From positions 1 through 31,803 of the forward strand of contig CAZMRW010000048.1 of assembly GCA_964568805.1 (NCBI GenBank): 31,803 nt of DNA. The letters run 5' to 3'. Positions 16,693 to 25,627 of this stretch are shown here, piece by piece. Numbering within the stretch: position 1 is the first letter of the stretch; each line of letters opens with the position of its first letter. Made by a program: the position numbers and the translations under genes. Origin of the DNA: CAZMRW01 sp964568805 (lineage in GTDB: Bacteria; Pseudomonadota; Gammaproteobacteria; Methylococcales; Methylomonadaceae). Below the pieces are notes generated by a model. That model searched no databases, had not been told where the DNA came from, and was given only the letters and a program-made list of their open reading frames with translations.

Positions 16693-17460
16693 TTACCAAT
16701 AACGTGCCGGGCTGGCGTGATAGCTGCCCATGCGCAGCTGCTCGGCCGAGGTTGCTTCCTGAGCTTCTCGATCCGCCAATACCTGGTTACGTGTTGTCAT
16801 TGCATTTTGCTGCGCGATCAAAAGACCGCGAATCTGCAAAAGTTGATTGGCCTGCTGGCTGGCAAGCTGATTAGCGTATTGAATGGCCTCCATCCTACCA
16901 GTCGCGCTTTGTGCTGATGATTGAAGCTGTTCCAATCGGCCTGCGTCGGCCTTGAGGGCATCCTGTTGCAAATCAAGACCACGAAAAAGAGCATCGTTTG
17001 CCTTTTTTTGCGACTCTGAAGCCAAAGTACGGTTTTGTTGCATGACCGCTCTTTCCGCATCGGAGCAGCCAGCGGCCGAAAAACACGGTGACCCTCGGTA
17101 ATAGGCAACGTCCTGGAATTTGCTTAAATAAGAATCCAGGCTGCCAACCTGGTTTTTGTAATAGTTCAGTGTGTCAACAGCGCTCATCAAGCCATTAATC
17201 GTAGACTGTGCTTGATCCCACACATAGGCGGCAGGCGCTATCGTGTTTTGTATTTGATCCGAATACTGTTGTAATTGTGTCCGATATTCCTCTACCTGCT
17301 TGATTGTCTGCATCACGCTTTCCAGAGCAGTCATTGTGTTTTGGGCCAGGTTTGTCGCGTCTATGACGGGTATTCCCGCAGCATTCACCGGCATCGAGAG
17401 AGGCGCCGTTGTGATGGTCATCACCAGAGCGATTTTAGCGGCTAAAATTTTCGGTTTCAT
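16693..17460 (-). CDS. trbJ: TrbJ, VirB5-like minor pilus/channel protein
   Basis: 255 residues from ATG 17460, which has AAGGAG six bases upstream; an earlier in-frame ATG at 17487 overlaps trbI and lacks this. The signal peptide (MKPKILAAKIALVMTITTAP..., ending NAA) directs export to the periplasm. The rest is a long helical, Gln-rich protein (VMQTIKQVEEYRTQLQQYSD), as expected for TrbJ/VirB5, which caps or supports the pilus. Its second to eighth codons contain a perfect KorB operator sequence. Confidence 0.92.
   Translation of the reverse strand: MKPKILAAKIALVMTITTAPLSMPVNAAGIPVIDATNLAQNTMTALESVMQTIKQVEEYRTQLQQYSDQIQNTIAPAAYVWDQAQSTINGLMSAVDTLNYYKNQVGSLDSYLSKFQDVAYYRGSPCFSAAGCSDAERAVMQQNRTLASESQKKANDALFRGLDLQQDALKADAGRLEQLQSSAQSATGRMEAIQYANQLASQQANQLLQIRGLLIAQQNAMTTRNQVLADREAQEATSAEQLRMGSYHASPARYW
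17433..17447. promoter_or_regulatory. Perfect KorB operator (O_B) inside the 5' end of trbJ
   Basis: The 15-base palindrome TTTTAGCGGCTAAAA contains TTTAGCGGCTAAA, an exact match to the IncP O_B consensus TTTAGCSGCTAAA bound by the ParB-like repressor KorB. A chance match in a window this size is unlikely. RK2 also has O_B sites within or between genes, and KorB can act at a distance there. No korB gene is in the window. Confidence 0.75.
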
Positions 17461-17476
17461 TGTTTTCTCCTTGGAG

Positions 17477-18808
17477 TTAATAATCAAATGATCGATACGG
17501 TTTCGAAAATGTCATGTCTTTCGTAACGATGACGTTGAATCGATAGCCCGGCCGGATTTCCAAAGTTGGAGCAACATTCAAGTTTTTTGCAATCAATTGC
17601 GCAGTCACCTGGCCGAGCTGTTGTCCCAATGCCTCGCTTAATGCACTGCTGGCGTTCGGCGTGCCAAATATCGATGTCTGGTTTTGGCGCTGACTGTACG
17701 AGGCAGCAGCGGTAACCGCAGACATCAATAATGCCGAGCCGTATAGGCGAACGTAATGATGATTTTCCTGATCATTGAAACCGGCATATCCTGCGCTGTC
17801 AGCGCCCGGCATGGCTCCAATATCCATTGCTTTTCCATCGGGGAAAACAATGCGTTGCCATGCCACCAGGATGCGTGCTTGACCATAGGACACATCACTC
17901 GAATAAGTGCCCACCAGGCGAGAACCCTGAGGAATTAAAAGATATTTCCCAGTCGGTGTGTCATAGACATTCTGGGCTACCTGCGCCATGATCTGGCCAG
18001 GAAGATCGGAGTTAATTCCTGAAATAAGGGTTGCAGGGACGACGAATCCGGTACGTAGTTCATACGGTGTTCGAGGCGCTTCCGGTTTTGAATCCAGTTT
18101 CCATCGATCGCCTTCACCTCCTGCAAACTGTGAGTATCCATGATCTTTATTGGCCGTGGCAGATGTAGGTAGCAGTGACGGAGCAGACGATTCCGGGGAC
18201 GATCCGCCGATACCCATGCTGCGAATCTGCGAAAGGCGTGCCTGATAGGCGGCGGTTGGGTCATCATGCTGCGCCGCATCGATTTGCTGCCGCACAGCGG
18301 CTAACCGGGCCAGCATTTCATCGCGGGTTTGTGGTGTCCCGGCGCCATTGGACACAGATCCGGCGCTGCGTGGAGCACCAATTTGTACGCCGGTCTTGGC
18401 TTTCACGGCTTCTTCCAGCATTTGCAATTTTGCCATGCGAATGCGGTTAGCTTCCTCATCATGCGCTATCGGCTCAGTCGGCGGCTTGGGTGGCGCATTC
18501 AGATTTTCTGGCCGCGCAATCAGCACCGGCGGCATGTCGTTTTGTTCAGCAGGTGGCATCAACGGCTCAATCAGTCCGCTTGTTTGGTCTCCAGCAATTT
18601 CTTTGGCGAACATGGATGTGTTGCCAGCGCTGTGACTTTGACTTTCACCTTCGTGCTGCTTGGCTGCACGATCCGCTGCCACCAAAGCCATGATAAAAAG
18701 AAACGCCGTCAATACCGCGCCGAATAGGTACATCGGCACATTGTTGACGCGTCGGACACCTGCTCCCGGCGATGCATCCGGGTCCATGTAATCGATTTTT
18801 TCGCTCAC
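17477..18808 (-). CDS. trbI: TrbI, VirB10-like channel scaffold
   Basis: 443 residues spanning the envelope. A short cytoplasmic N-terminus and one membrane helix (YLFGAVLTAFLFIMALVAA, about 28-46) lead into a long Pro-rich periplasmic linker and a C-terminal VirB10 domain. That domain contains the typical GTYSSDVSYGQARILVAWQR, FPDGKAMDIGAMPGADSAGY and ALGQQLGQVTAQLIAKNLN segments. The protein links inner- and outer-membrane parts of the type IV secretion channel. It begins 4 bases after the trbH stop. Confidence 0.95.
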   Translation of the reverse strand: MSEKIDYMDPDASPGAGVRRVNNVPMYLFGAVLTAFLFIMALVAADRAAKQHEGESQSHSAGNTSMFAKEIAGDQTSGLIEPLMPPAEQNDMPPVLIARPENLNAPPKPPTEPIAHDEEANRIRMAKLQMLEEAVKAKTGVQIGAPRSAGSVSNGAGTPQTRDEMLARLAAVRQQIDAAQHDDPTAAYQARLSQIRSMGIGGSSPESSAPSLLPTSATANKDHGYSQFAGGEGDRWKLDSKPEAPRTPYELRTGFVVPATLISGINSDLPGQIMAQVAQNVYDTPTGKYLLIPQGSRLVGTYSSDVSYGQARILVAWQRIVFPDGKAMDIGAMPGADSAGYAGFNDQENHHYVRLYGSALLMSAVTAAASYSQRQNQTSIFGTPNASSALSEALGQQLGQVTAQLIAKNLNVAPTLEIRPGYRFNVIVTKDMTFSKPYRSFDY

Positions 18809-18812
18809 GGTC

Positions 18813-19241
18813 TTACTCCTTGTGCGCCCAATAACCCGCCGGAACGACAGTGCTGTTTTGCTCCCGGTACGGGCGGGTGATGGATTGATCTCCGACCATG
18901 ACGGTCAATCGGTACAAACTGTTTTCACCGCCCGTCTTATCGAGCACATAGCGAAGTGGCAAAGCGGAAATGGTCGCCTCATCATGATGAAACTCCATGA
19001 GAGCAAAGCCTTGTTTGCGAAGGCCGTTTACCAGGCCGATCCCAAAAGCATCGGAAGTCGGCTGTTTGAGCTCAAAATTGGTTTTCGCTGGTGGATACAA
19101 GGCCATTATCTGCTTCACTGCATCATCGGCGATGATCTGATCGATTGATTCAGGATTGTTTGCAAAGTTACCAAGAGGCGCATTATGAGCACATCCTTCC
19201 AGTAAAAATGTGATAAGCGCGATGATTGCAATCTTGTGCAT
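18813..19241 (-). CDS. trbH: TrbH, VirB7-like lipoprotein of the transfer apparatus
   Basis: 142 residues. Signal peptide with lipobox LLEGC (Cys17), so it is anchored to the outer membrane by lipid. It has TrbH position and length, directly after trbG (1-base gap) and before trbI. The sequence is poorly conserved in general, so the call rests on the lipobox and the operon order. It probably stabilises TrbG in the outer-membrane ring. Confidence 0.88.
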   Translation of the reverse strand: MHKIAIIALITFLLEGCAHNAPLGNFANNPESIDQIIADDAVKQIMALYPPAKTNFELKQPTSDAFGIGLVNGLRKQGFALMEFHHDEATISALPLRYVLDKTGGENSLYRLTVMVGDQSITRPYREQNSTVVPAGYWAHKE

Positions 19242-19242
19242 C

Positions 19243-20145
19243 TTACTTTCTCCTGGTTATCGTTACACGGTCTTGACTGTTGCCAACACCAGCAATCAGG
19301 ATGGCTTGATCAAAAACCGAATCAACAATGTAACGGTTCCCCTGAACACGATAATTGACCATGACGGTTTCATCGTCCGAGAACAGGCTGCCCTCTTCGC
19401 GCACGATCAGCAAGGTCGGTGCCTCTGTCTGAGCCATTGCGCCTGGCATTTGGAGGATTGTTTTGGTTCCGTCGTTATAGACGCGGATCGGCTTCCAGAT
19501 CGCATCGCCGTCCATATCATAATCAAAGGCCAGATCACCGAGGTACTCGCCGGTCTGCGGCATGGTGTTTTGTTCGTGTTCGTGCTTTTCCTTGGATTGA
19601 ATCGTGTCCCACTTCGCAAGGGCGTCTTCCGGATAGGTGAAAGCCACCTGCGGCATGTACTCGGTGCGATGTGAGCGCAGCTTGAAATGATAGGTGCGTC
19701 GGTTTGTGGTCACGACCAGGCTTGTTTCCAGACCCACATCCATCGGCTTGATGATAAGATGCTGGGTCTCGGCGGAACCGCTGCCGGTAATGGCCGGTTC
19801 AACCGTCCATCGGGCGGTATCGCCCAGATGAATTGAATTGACCAGTTCGCCCGCCTGTAATGCGACATCACACACTTGGAGGACGGCGCAAACGATGCTG
19901 GGTTGCTGAGCTCCGTACAGGAATCGAATCGCCCCGTTGGAACCCGTCACTGGGGTCATGCTGGTAGAATCGCCTGCCGCCCACCGTTTGGCAATCGCGA
20001 TTGCCGCTTTTTCTTGCGCCGTCAGTTTAGGGTTGTTTTTAGAGAAATATTTATCGGCCAGGTCATCTCCAGGTGCGGCCAGCACCAAGTCCTGCGCCGC
20101 AATAACAGCAGTCAGGGCGATGATAGCGGGAATTTGTTTTTTCAT
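19243..20145 (-). CDS. trbG: TrbG, VirB9-like outer-membrane ring protein
   Basis: 300 residues with a Sec signal peptide (KKQIPAIIALTAVIAAQDLVLA). VirB9/CagX features are present: IRFLYGAQQPSIVCAVLQVC, NSIHLGDTARWTVEPA, then in the C-terminal half PIRVYNDGTKTILQMP and NYRVQGNRYIVDSVFDQAIL. It forms the outer-membrane core with TrbH and TrbI. The ATG has GAGG nine bases upstream. It follows trbF by 18 bases. Confidence 0.94.
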   Translation of the reverse strand: MKKQIPAIIALTAVIAAQDLVLAAPGDDLADKYFSKNNPKLTAQEKAAIAIAKRWAAGDSTSMTPVTGSNGAIRFLYGAQQPSIVCAVLQVCDVALQAGELVNSIHLGDTARWTVEPAITGSGSAETQHLIIKPMDVGLETSLVVTTNRRTYHFKLRSHRTEYMPQVAFTYPEDALAKWDTIQSKEKHEHEQNTMPQTGEYLGDLAFDYDMDGDAIWKPIRVYNDGTKTILQMPGAMAQTEAPTLLIVREEGSLFSDDETVMVNYRVQGNRYIVDSVFDQAILIAGVGNSQDRVTITRRK

Positions 20146-20163
20146 GGTGATTAGCCTCGAATT

Positions 20164-20877
20164 CTACAGAAGGTTTGACCAGGAGAAATCGCGCACATAG
20201 ATGCCTAACGGGTTATTGCGTAATTGTTCGTCTGTGGTCTGAGATGTGGGTACGGCGGTATAAACATTGACTAATGCCCGCATGTTCACCGGTTTGCCTT
20301 TCAGGATGCCTTGCCGGTCGCGAGTGGTTTCTGTCCAATCGATTTGCCATGTGTCCGGTGACTGCGGCAGTACCGACTTGATTTCGATACTTACCATTTC
20401 CTTCGTTGCGCGTTTGAATGGGCTGGAATCCGGCGTGCCATTCAGCCATTCGTTCATTTTCGCTGTCGCTGCATCATTGGGGGACAGCATGGAATAGACG
20501 CGAAACACGGCTTTCCGCTGTAAGGCCACGTCAGGGGTGACCATTCGGGCGCTGGTGATGTAATCGGCCACAGAAGCGTGTATCACGCGCGGATCAGCCA
20601 CGGCGCTTGCCGTCGTTGGTCCGACCGCGATGGTCTGGCCGTGCTTGTCAACTTCGATAACGTAAGGAATGAACTTGGATTGACTGCCAATATGGATGAT
20701 GCCACCGACGCCGGCGAGTGCAATCAGCAACGATAAGATACCTACGACTTGCCAGGTCTGCCGCGATGATACGACCGAGCCGACATGCTCATTCCAAGTT
20801 CGCCTGGCCGTCAGGTAAGGGTTATCGACCGAATCCTTGGCCATTACAGGATTGGGATTTTTATTGATAAACTTCAT
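20164..20877 (-). CDS. trbF: TrbF, VirB8-like assembly factor
   Basis: 237 residues: a short cytoplasmic N-terminus, one membrane helix (VVGILSLLIALAGVGGIIHIG, about 45-65), and a periplasmic VirB8-type domain with VIEVDKHGQTIAVGP and WQIDWTETTRDRQGIL. VirB8 proteins nucleate assembly of the channel at the inner membrane. The start overlaps the trbE stop by four bases (ATGA). Confidence 0.94.
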   Translation of the reverse strand: MKFINKNPNPVMAKDSVDNPYLTARRTWNEHVGSVVSSRQTWQVVGILSLLIALAGVGGIIHIGSQSKFIPYVIEVDKHGQTIAVGPTTASAVADPRVIHASVADYITSARMVTPDVALQRKAVFRVYSMLSPNDAATAKMNEWLNGTPDSSPFKRATKEMVSIEIKSVLPQSPDTWQIDWTETTRDRQGILKGKPVNMRALVNVYTAVPTSQTTDEQLRNNPLGIYVRDFSWSNLL

Positions 20878-23414
20878 AGTGCGGCTTCCAAGTAGTCATT
20901 GAGTTGTAATCCTCTCCCTTCCAGCCATTCGTGAATCCAATGATTGCCGTATTTGGCTTCGAGGCTCTTGATTGCGGTAATGGACTCCTTATCGGAAGCT
21001 CCGACAAATGACAAGGCAAGTGGCCCAAGGGCAAGATCATAAAGCCGGCGTCCGTTTTCCGACACGTAGTAATACTGCTGTTTGGGTACGGCAGTCGCGA
21101 GTATTTCGATCTGGCGAGCATTGAGTCCCATACGTCGGTACAAAGCCGCAGTGTCCTCGTCTCGGGCATAGATGTTCGGCAGGAATATCTTGGTTGCGGT
21201 GGATTCGACGATCACGTCCAAAATGCCCGAGTTGGCCGCATCGGAAAGGCTTTGCGTTGCCATGAGTACGAGGCAATTAGCCTTACGCATGACTTTGAGC
21301 CATTCTCTGATTTTCGCACGGAAGGCCGGATGTCCCAGCATTAACCAGGCTTCATCAAGGATGATAACGGACGGCTGGCCACGCAATGAACGTTCAATGC
21401 GCCTGAACAGATACAGCAGAACCGGCAGTGCAAATTTCTCGCCCAAGTTCATCAGCTCTTCGATTTCAAACGTGGTGAAGTCAGAAAGCGATAAACCGTC
21501 TTCCTCGGCATCCAATAAGTGACCCATTGAACCATCCACCGTGTATTGCCGAATCGTATCGCGGATGGCTACATCCTGAATGGTCACACTGAACTCAGAT
21601 AAAGTACGGGCACCGCTATCGTGCATACTCATGATCGCGTTGCCTATCTCGTTGCGCTGTGCCGGTGTGGTATTTAATCCGTTCAATGCCAGGATGGTGT
21701 CCAGCCATTCCATTGCCCAGGCACGATCTCCCTTTGTTTCAAGGAACTGAAACGGGCAGAATGCAAGCCGGTCATCATCGGCTGCTACCGAGAAATGCAA
21801 CCCGCCTAGGGCCTTGGTAAGCGGATAGGCTGACATACCTTTATCGAATAGATATATTGACATGCCGGCATATCGTCGAAGTTGTGCCGCGATAATGCCA
21901 AGATGCGTCGATTTTCCAGCGCCGGTTGGACCGAACATGAAGGTATGGCCGAGATCGCGCACATGCAGGTTTAACCGGAAAGGGGTCGCACCGTGCGTAA
22001 CGCAGTGCATGAGCGCCGGTGATAACGGCGGGTACATCGGACACGGTGCATTGGCGGCGCCGGTCCAGATGGTGCTGGTCGGCAGCAGATCGGCTAGATT
22101 CATGGTATTGATGAGAGGCCGTCGGACGTTTTCAACCCCATGACCTGGCAGGCTACCCAGGTAGGCATCCATCGTGTTGATAGTCTCGATGCGAGCCGCG
22201 AAGCCCAGGCGGATAATGGCCTTTTCCACCTGGCGTGCCGATGTTTCGAGACGGCTTCTGTCTTCGTCCATGATGACAACAACGCTTGTGTAATAGCCTT
22301 GGGCAATCAGACCGCTATTCACTTCGGCAATAGCCGCCTCGGCATCGGCCACCATAGCGACAGCATCCTGGTCCACCGGGCCTGTGTGCGTGTTGAACAC
22401 CTGATCAAAAAAACCACGTACTTTCTGCCGCCATTTTTTGCGATATTTGTCGAGGTGCCTTACCGCTTCATGTGTGTCCATAAAGATGAAACGTGACGAC
22501 CATCGGTATTCGCACGGGAGCTCGCCCAGAGCGGTCAATATTCCGGGTGTGGATTCCAGAGGAAAGCCCTCGATAGCGACCGCCTGAATAAAATTGCGAC
22601 CGATCTTGGGAACAACCCCGCAACGCAATTCTTGTCCGCCTATTATTGCATCCAGGTACATTGGATTGCTGGGCAGTTGTACCGGGTGGTGTCGGCCAGT
22701 TATGCAAAACTGCAGCCAGCTCAAAAAATCGTCATGAGTGACTTCCTTTCCGGTTTCGGTAACGATTTTCTGTCCACGCAGGCGAGTCAGCTTCACCGCA
22801 GCCGATAATCGTCCTTCAATATTGGCGATTTCCCGTTTGAATTGCTCAATGAGCCCCATTGTCCGCGCCTTGCGGTCTGGCGTTTTCATCTCGTCATCGA
22901 ACATGAGTTCGACAAATTTACGTTGCGCCAACACCGGCGGGAACCAGGTCAAGGTCAGTACGAAATAGCCTTCGTACATTGTGCCTAGGCGTTCGAAGAG
23001 CTGGCGGCGTTCATTATCAATCGCGGCTGAAACTGGATCAGGAAAATGAGAAAGTCCCGGGTCCGAGTAGTTAGGAGCCGGTCGCCGTACAGCATCGATG
23101 TGCACCATCCAGCCGTTGCCTAAACCAATAAGAGCCTGATTGATGCGGAATGAGACTATTTCCCGTTGTTCATCGGTGCTGCTGGCATTGTCATCGCCTT
23201 GATACAGCCATGCCGCCATAAATGACCCGTTTTTACCGACGATCACGCCGTCATCGACCACGGCGGCGTAATTGAGCAGATCAGCCAGCCCCGCGTCCTT
23301 GGATCGATGCTTTTTGAGCATCAGTTCGGCATCGACCGCCCGGATGCGGGCAAACAGGATAAATAATAAGAAGGTCCCGAGGACGGCAATGGTCATTGCG
23401 AGCGCCTGGATCAT
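20874..23414 (-). CDS. trbE: TrbE, VirB4-family conjugation ATPase
   Basis: 846 residues. VirB4-type ATPase with Walker A GPTGAGKST from residue 495 and Walker B VIILDEAW with Asp687-Glu688. A hydrophobic N-terminal segment (ALAMTIAVLGTFLLFILFA) resembles the VirB3-like region often joined to VirB4 proteins. It energises pilus assembly and substrate transfer at the inner membrane. The ATG overlaps the trbD stop (ATGA), and its stop overlaps trbF likewise. It has full length with no lesions. Confidence 0.96.
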   Translation of the reverse strand: MIQALAMTIAVLGTFLLFILFARIRAVDAELMLKKHRSKDAGLADLLNYAAVVDDGVIVGKNGSFMAAWLYQGDDNASSTDEQREIVSFRINQALIGLGNGWMVHIDAVRRPAPNYSDPGLSHFPDPVSAAIDNERRQLFERLGTMYEGYFVLTLTWFPPVLAQRKFVELMFDDEMKTPDRKARTMGLIEQFKREIANIEGRLSAAVKLTRLRGQKIVTETGKEVTHDDFLSWLQFCITGRHHPVQLPSNPMYLDAIIGGQELRCGVVPKIGRNFIQAVAIEGFPLESTPGILTALGELPCEYRWSSRFIFMDTHEAVRHLDKYRKKWRQKVRGFFDQVFNTHTGPVDQDAVAMVADAEAAIAEVNSGLIAQGYYTSVVVIMDEDRSRLETSARQVEKAIIRLGFAARIETINTMDAYLGSLPGHGVENVRRPLINTMNLADLLPTSTIWTGAANAPCPMYPPLSPALMHCVTHGATPFRLNLHVRDLGHTFMFGPTGAGKSTHLGIIAAQLRRYAGMSIYLFDKGMSAYPLTKALGGLHFSVAADDDRLAFCPFQFLETKGDRAWAMEWLDTILALNGLNTTPAQRNEIGNAIMSMHDSGARTLSEFSVTIQDVAIRDTIRQYTVDGSMGHLLDAEEDGLSLSDFTTFEIEELMNLGEKFALPVLLYLFRRIERSLRGQPSVIILDEAWLMLGHPAFRAKIREWLKVMRKANCLVLMATQSLSDAANSGILDVIVESTATKIFLPNIYARDEDTAALYRRMGLNARQIEILATAVPKQQYYYVSENGRRLYDLALGPLALSFVGASDKESITAIKSLEAKYGNHWIHEWLEGRGLQLNDYLEAAL

Positions 23415-23722
23415 TGGTATTGTCTCCCCTGATTGTCCGTATTTTCCCTAAACGGCGTGCTGCGTGGCGCATAATATCGTTTGTAGCGGCGGCTTCGCAG
23501 ATAGACATAGCGTAACTTCGGATCGGATTTTGCCATCAGGCGGAACACGAAGAGGGCCCCAAACCACAGCGATACGCCAAATACAGTCGCCCTCATTTCC
23601 TGAGCGCTAAATATCAGCGCGGCGGCTACCAGTCCACAGAACATAACCAATTCACGATCTCCACCCATGAACAGATTATCCCGGTTACCGGCTCTACGTA
23701 TGGGAATCGTACGAAGGGCCAT
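23411..23722 (-). CDS. trbD: TrbD, VirB3-like inner-membrane protein
   Basis: 103 residues, which is the length I recall for RK2 TrbD. Two adjacent membrane helices (ELVMFCGLVAAALIFSA and TVFGVSLWFGALFVFRLMA) are followed by a basic Arg/Tyr-rich tail (YLRSRRYKRYYAPRS). VirB3 proteins work with VirB4 in pilus biogenesis. It lies 2 bases after trbC and overlaps trbE. Confidence 0.93.
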   Translation of the reverse strand: MALRTIPIRRAGNRDNLFMGGDRELVMFCGLVAAALIFSAQEMRATVFGVSLWFGALFVFRLMAKSDPKLRYVYLRSRRYKRYYAPRSTPFRENTDNQGRQYQ

Positions 23723-23724
23723 GG

Positions 23725-24105
23725 CTATGCCGCCTTTCCGATGCCATCTGACAGTGACGCGATTTCAGCTCCCCGGCCAAAGAATGTGCCCATCATGTTT
23801 TGTGCGCCGACCAGCAAGGCCATAACCAGGACGATAAAAATCAGGGTTCGAAAAAAACCGTTAAGTTCGCCGCCGAAAATCAAAACCCCGCCGGCAACCA
23901 CAATTCCGATAATGGATAAAGCGAACGCTACCGGCCCTGTCACAGAGTTTCGCAGATTCGTCAGCCAGCTTTCATACGGAAGCGAACCTCCGGTCCCTTC
24001 TGAGGCAAAGGCCGACTGAGGAAACGACATAATAAGCAACAGAAGCATTAGCGCCCCAAGGTAGGCGTAGGCTTTTGGGTGCAACGCCGGAAATGAGTAT
24101 TGCAT
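23725..24105 (-). CDS. trbC: TrbC prepilin, precursor of a cyclic conjugative pilin
   Basis: 126 residues with AAGGAG eight bases before the ATG. A signal peptide ends at FA just before Ser35. From SEGTGGSLPYESWLTNLRN through two membrane helices to FFGRG at Gly112, the sequence closely follows RK2 TrbC. In RK2 the mature pilin is a 78-residue ring made by the TraF peptidase after loss of AEIA and a C-terminal tail. Here Ser35-Gly112 is also 78 residues and AEIA follows at 113-116; the remaining tail is only 10 residues, shorter than in RK2 as I recall. TraF is not in the window. Confidence 0.95.
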   Translation of the reverse strand: MQYSFPALHPKAYAYLGALMLLLLIMSFPQSAFASEGTGGSLPYESWLTNLRNSVTGPVAFALSIIGIVVAGGVLIFGGELNGFFRTLIFIVLVMALLVGAQNMMGTFFGRGAEIASLSDGIGKAA

Positions 24106-24117
24106 GAATATTTCTCC

Positions 24118-25080
24118 TTAAATTACTCTGATGTTGTATTGGCCGTTACGGAACCCGGAAACCTCAAGGATTTCCTGGATGCGGCGGCCTTCAGGGGTTC
24201 TGGCGATATGGACGACGACATGAACCGCCTCGCCTATCAGCGGTTCAATCGGTTTGGGTGAATCCGGATGCATGCTGATGAGCATGGCAAGTCGATCAAG
24301 TCCGGCTCTGGCGTTATTGGCATGCAATGTTGCTGCCCCTCCTTCATGGCCGGTGTTCCAGGCCATCAATAAATCAAGAGCTTCCGGGCCGCGAACTTCA
24401 CCGACCAGAATTCGGTCTGGCCTCATCCGCAATGTGGTTTTCAACAGAGCGGTCATGTTGACATCAAGGCTGGTGTGGTACTGGACGAAATTCTCAGCGG
24501 CGCATTGAATTTCGCCGGTATCCTCGATAATGAAAACCCGTTCAGTTGGGTCATTGATCACCATCTGATTGATGATCGCATTGACCAGAGTGGTCTTGCC
24601 CGAGCCGGTACCGCCGATAACAAGGATGTTGCGATGCGCGGCAACCGATTCAATGAGAACCTTGCGCTGCTGGGGAGTCATGATTCCACTCTCGACATAG
24701 TGGTCTAACGTGAAAATAGCAACGGCCCTTTTACGAATCGCAAATGTCGGAGCGGGCACAATCGGAGGCAGCTGGCCTGCAAACCTAGATCCGTCAAGCG
24801 GCAGTTCGCCTTCCAATATCGGAGTTTCGCGGGTAACAACTTTTCCGTGGAATCCTGCGATGGTTTCAATGATCGCCTTGCCCTGCGCGGGCCGCATCGA
24901 GCCGATGCACATCATCTTGGCGCCCAACTTTTCTTGCCACAATCTTCCGTCGGCATTGAGCATGATTTCAATGGTCCGTGGATCATTTAACGCAGCGAGA
25001 AGATCCGAGCCCATGTCCCGTTCGAGCTTCTTTTTGGCTCGCTCCTTGATACTCTCGAATATCTCTTTGTGATCGGTCAT
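24118..25080 (-). CDS. trbB: TrbB, VirB11-family secretion ATPase
   Basis: 320 residues, the length I recall for RK2 TrbB. It forms a hexameric ATPase at the base of the channel. Visible elements are Walker A GGTGSGKT (156-163), VFIIEDTGEIQ (Asp box), LRMRPDRILVGEVRG (Walker B region) and TGHEGGAATLHANNA (His box). It is the first structural gene of the operon after trbA, with a good promoter just upstream and AGGCGG before the ATG. Confidence 0.96.
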   Translation of the reverse strand: MTDHKEIFESIKERAKKKLERDMGSDLLAALNDPRTIEIMLNADGRLWQEKLGAKMMCIGSMRPAQGKAIIETIAGFHGKVVTRETPILEGELPLDGSRFAGQLPPIVPAPTFAIRKRAVAIFTLDHYVESGIMTPQQRKVLIESVAAHRNILVIGGTGSGKTTLVNAIINQMVINDPTERVFIIEDTGEIQCAAENFVQYHTSLDVNMTALLKTTLRMRPDRILVGEVRGPEALDLLMAWNTGHEGGAATLHANNARAGLDRLAMLISMHPDSPKPIEPLIGEAVHVVVHIARTPEGRRIQEILEVSGFRNGQYNIRVI

Positions 25081-25110
25081 TCGCGCCGCCTAAATATGCA
25101 ATATGTTTTT

Positions 25111-25139
25111 AATATACGATATAACGAAAATAAAAACAA
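25111..25139 (-). promoter_or_regulatory. Candidate trbB promoter (TTGTTT - 17 - TATATT)
   Basis: On the minus strand TTGTTT (25134-25139) and TATATT (25111-25116) are exactly 17 bases apart. Transcription would start near 25104, about 24 bases before trbB. The position matches RK2, where trbBp lies between trbA and trbB and is repressed by TrbA and KorB. Confidence 0.6.
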
Positions 25140-25178
25140 CGCAACAAGAAATGTTAGGCCGAATTGCGGTCGTGAATT

Positions 25179-25197
25179 CCGAGGTGAATTACCTCGG
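25179..25197. promoter_or_regulatory. Perfect 7-base-arm palindrome between trbA and trbB
   Basis: CCGAGGT and ACCTCGG flank GAATT. There is no T-run on either side, so it is more likely a protein-binding site, perhaps for TrbA, than a terminator. It lies about 40 bases upstream of the candidate trbB -35 element. Confidence 0.45.
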
Positions 25198-25206
25198 TTG
25201 AGAAGA

Positions 25207-25219
25207 TTTAGCGGTTGAA
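25207..25219. promoter_or_regulatory. Degenerate KorB operator (11/13) upstream of trbB
   Basis: TTTAGCGGTTGAA differs from O_B (TTTAGCSGCTAAA) at two positions. It lies in the trbA-trbB gap, where RK2 carries the operator controlling trbB. Binding strength is doubtful, but the position is right. Confidence 0.4.
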
Positions 25220-25236
25220 ATGGTAGCTTCTGGACG

Positions 25237-25599
25237 TTAAGATTGCCTTAACTTTTTTCTTGTATCTTCGCCCCATCGTTTTACGATAAAGGCTTTGTGT
25301 TCGGGGAGAATAACGGAAACTCGCTCATAACCTGGTGGTAGACTGCTCTTCGCCTTCCCTCCGGCCAACTCGTCAAGCGCTTCTTTGTCCAGATCAGTCG
25401 ATTCAAGTAGTAATGGCAGCGGTACATCCAATGCTGCGGCGATGGCTTCCATAACCTTGAGAGATGGATTTCCGCGCCCTGTGGTTAAATCGGAAAGAAA
25501 GGAATTTGATACACCGGATATTTCATGTAGATCATTTTTGGTCATGCCGCGTTCATCCAAGATACGTAGGACATTGGTAAAGAAAATATAACTATACAC
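25237..25599 (-). CDS. trbA: TrbA-type transcriptional regulator (XRE-family HTH)
   Basis: 120 residues. The helix-turn-helix is LRILDERGMTKNDLHEISGV, continuing SNSFLSDLTTGRGNPSLKVMEAIAAAL. The C-terminal part (PPGYERVSVILPEHKAFIVKRWGED) is similar in design to TrbA/KorA-type IncP repressors, where this part mediates dimerisation. In RK2, TrbA represses the trb and tra promoters. The start is GTG at 25599 with AAGG five bases upstream. A perfect KorB operator lies 35 bases upstream, so it is probably under KorB control too. Confidence 0.88.
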   Translation of the reverse strand: MYSYIFFTNVLRILDERGMTKNDLHEISGVSNSFLSDLTTGRGNPSLKVMEAIAAALDVPLPLLLESTDLDKEALDELAGGKAKSSLPPGYERVSVILPEHKAFIVKRWGEDTRKKLRQS

Positions 25600-25627
25600 T
25601 GTTGCCTTGTTTGGAGTGGTTGTCTCT

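Noticed and set aside
25179..25197. Rho-independent terminator after trbA
   Set aside because: The hairpin has no T-run after it on the minus strand, and the operon probably continues.
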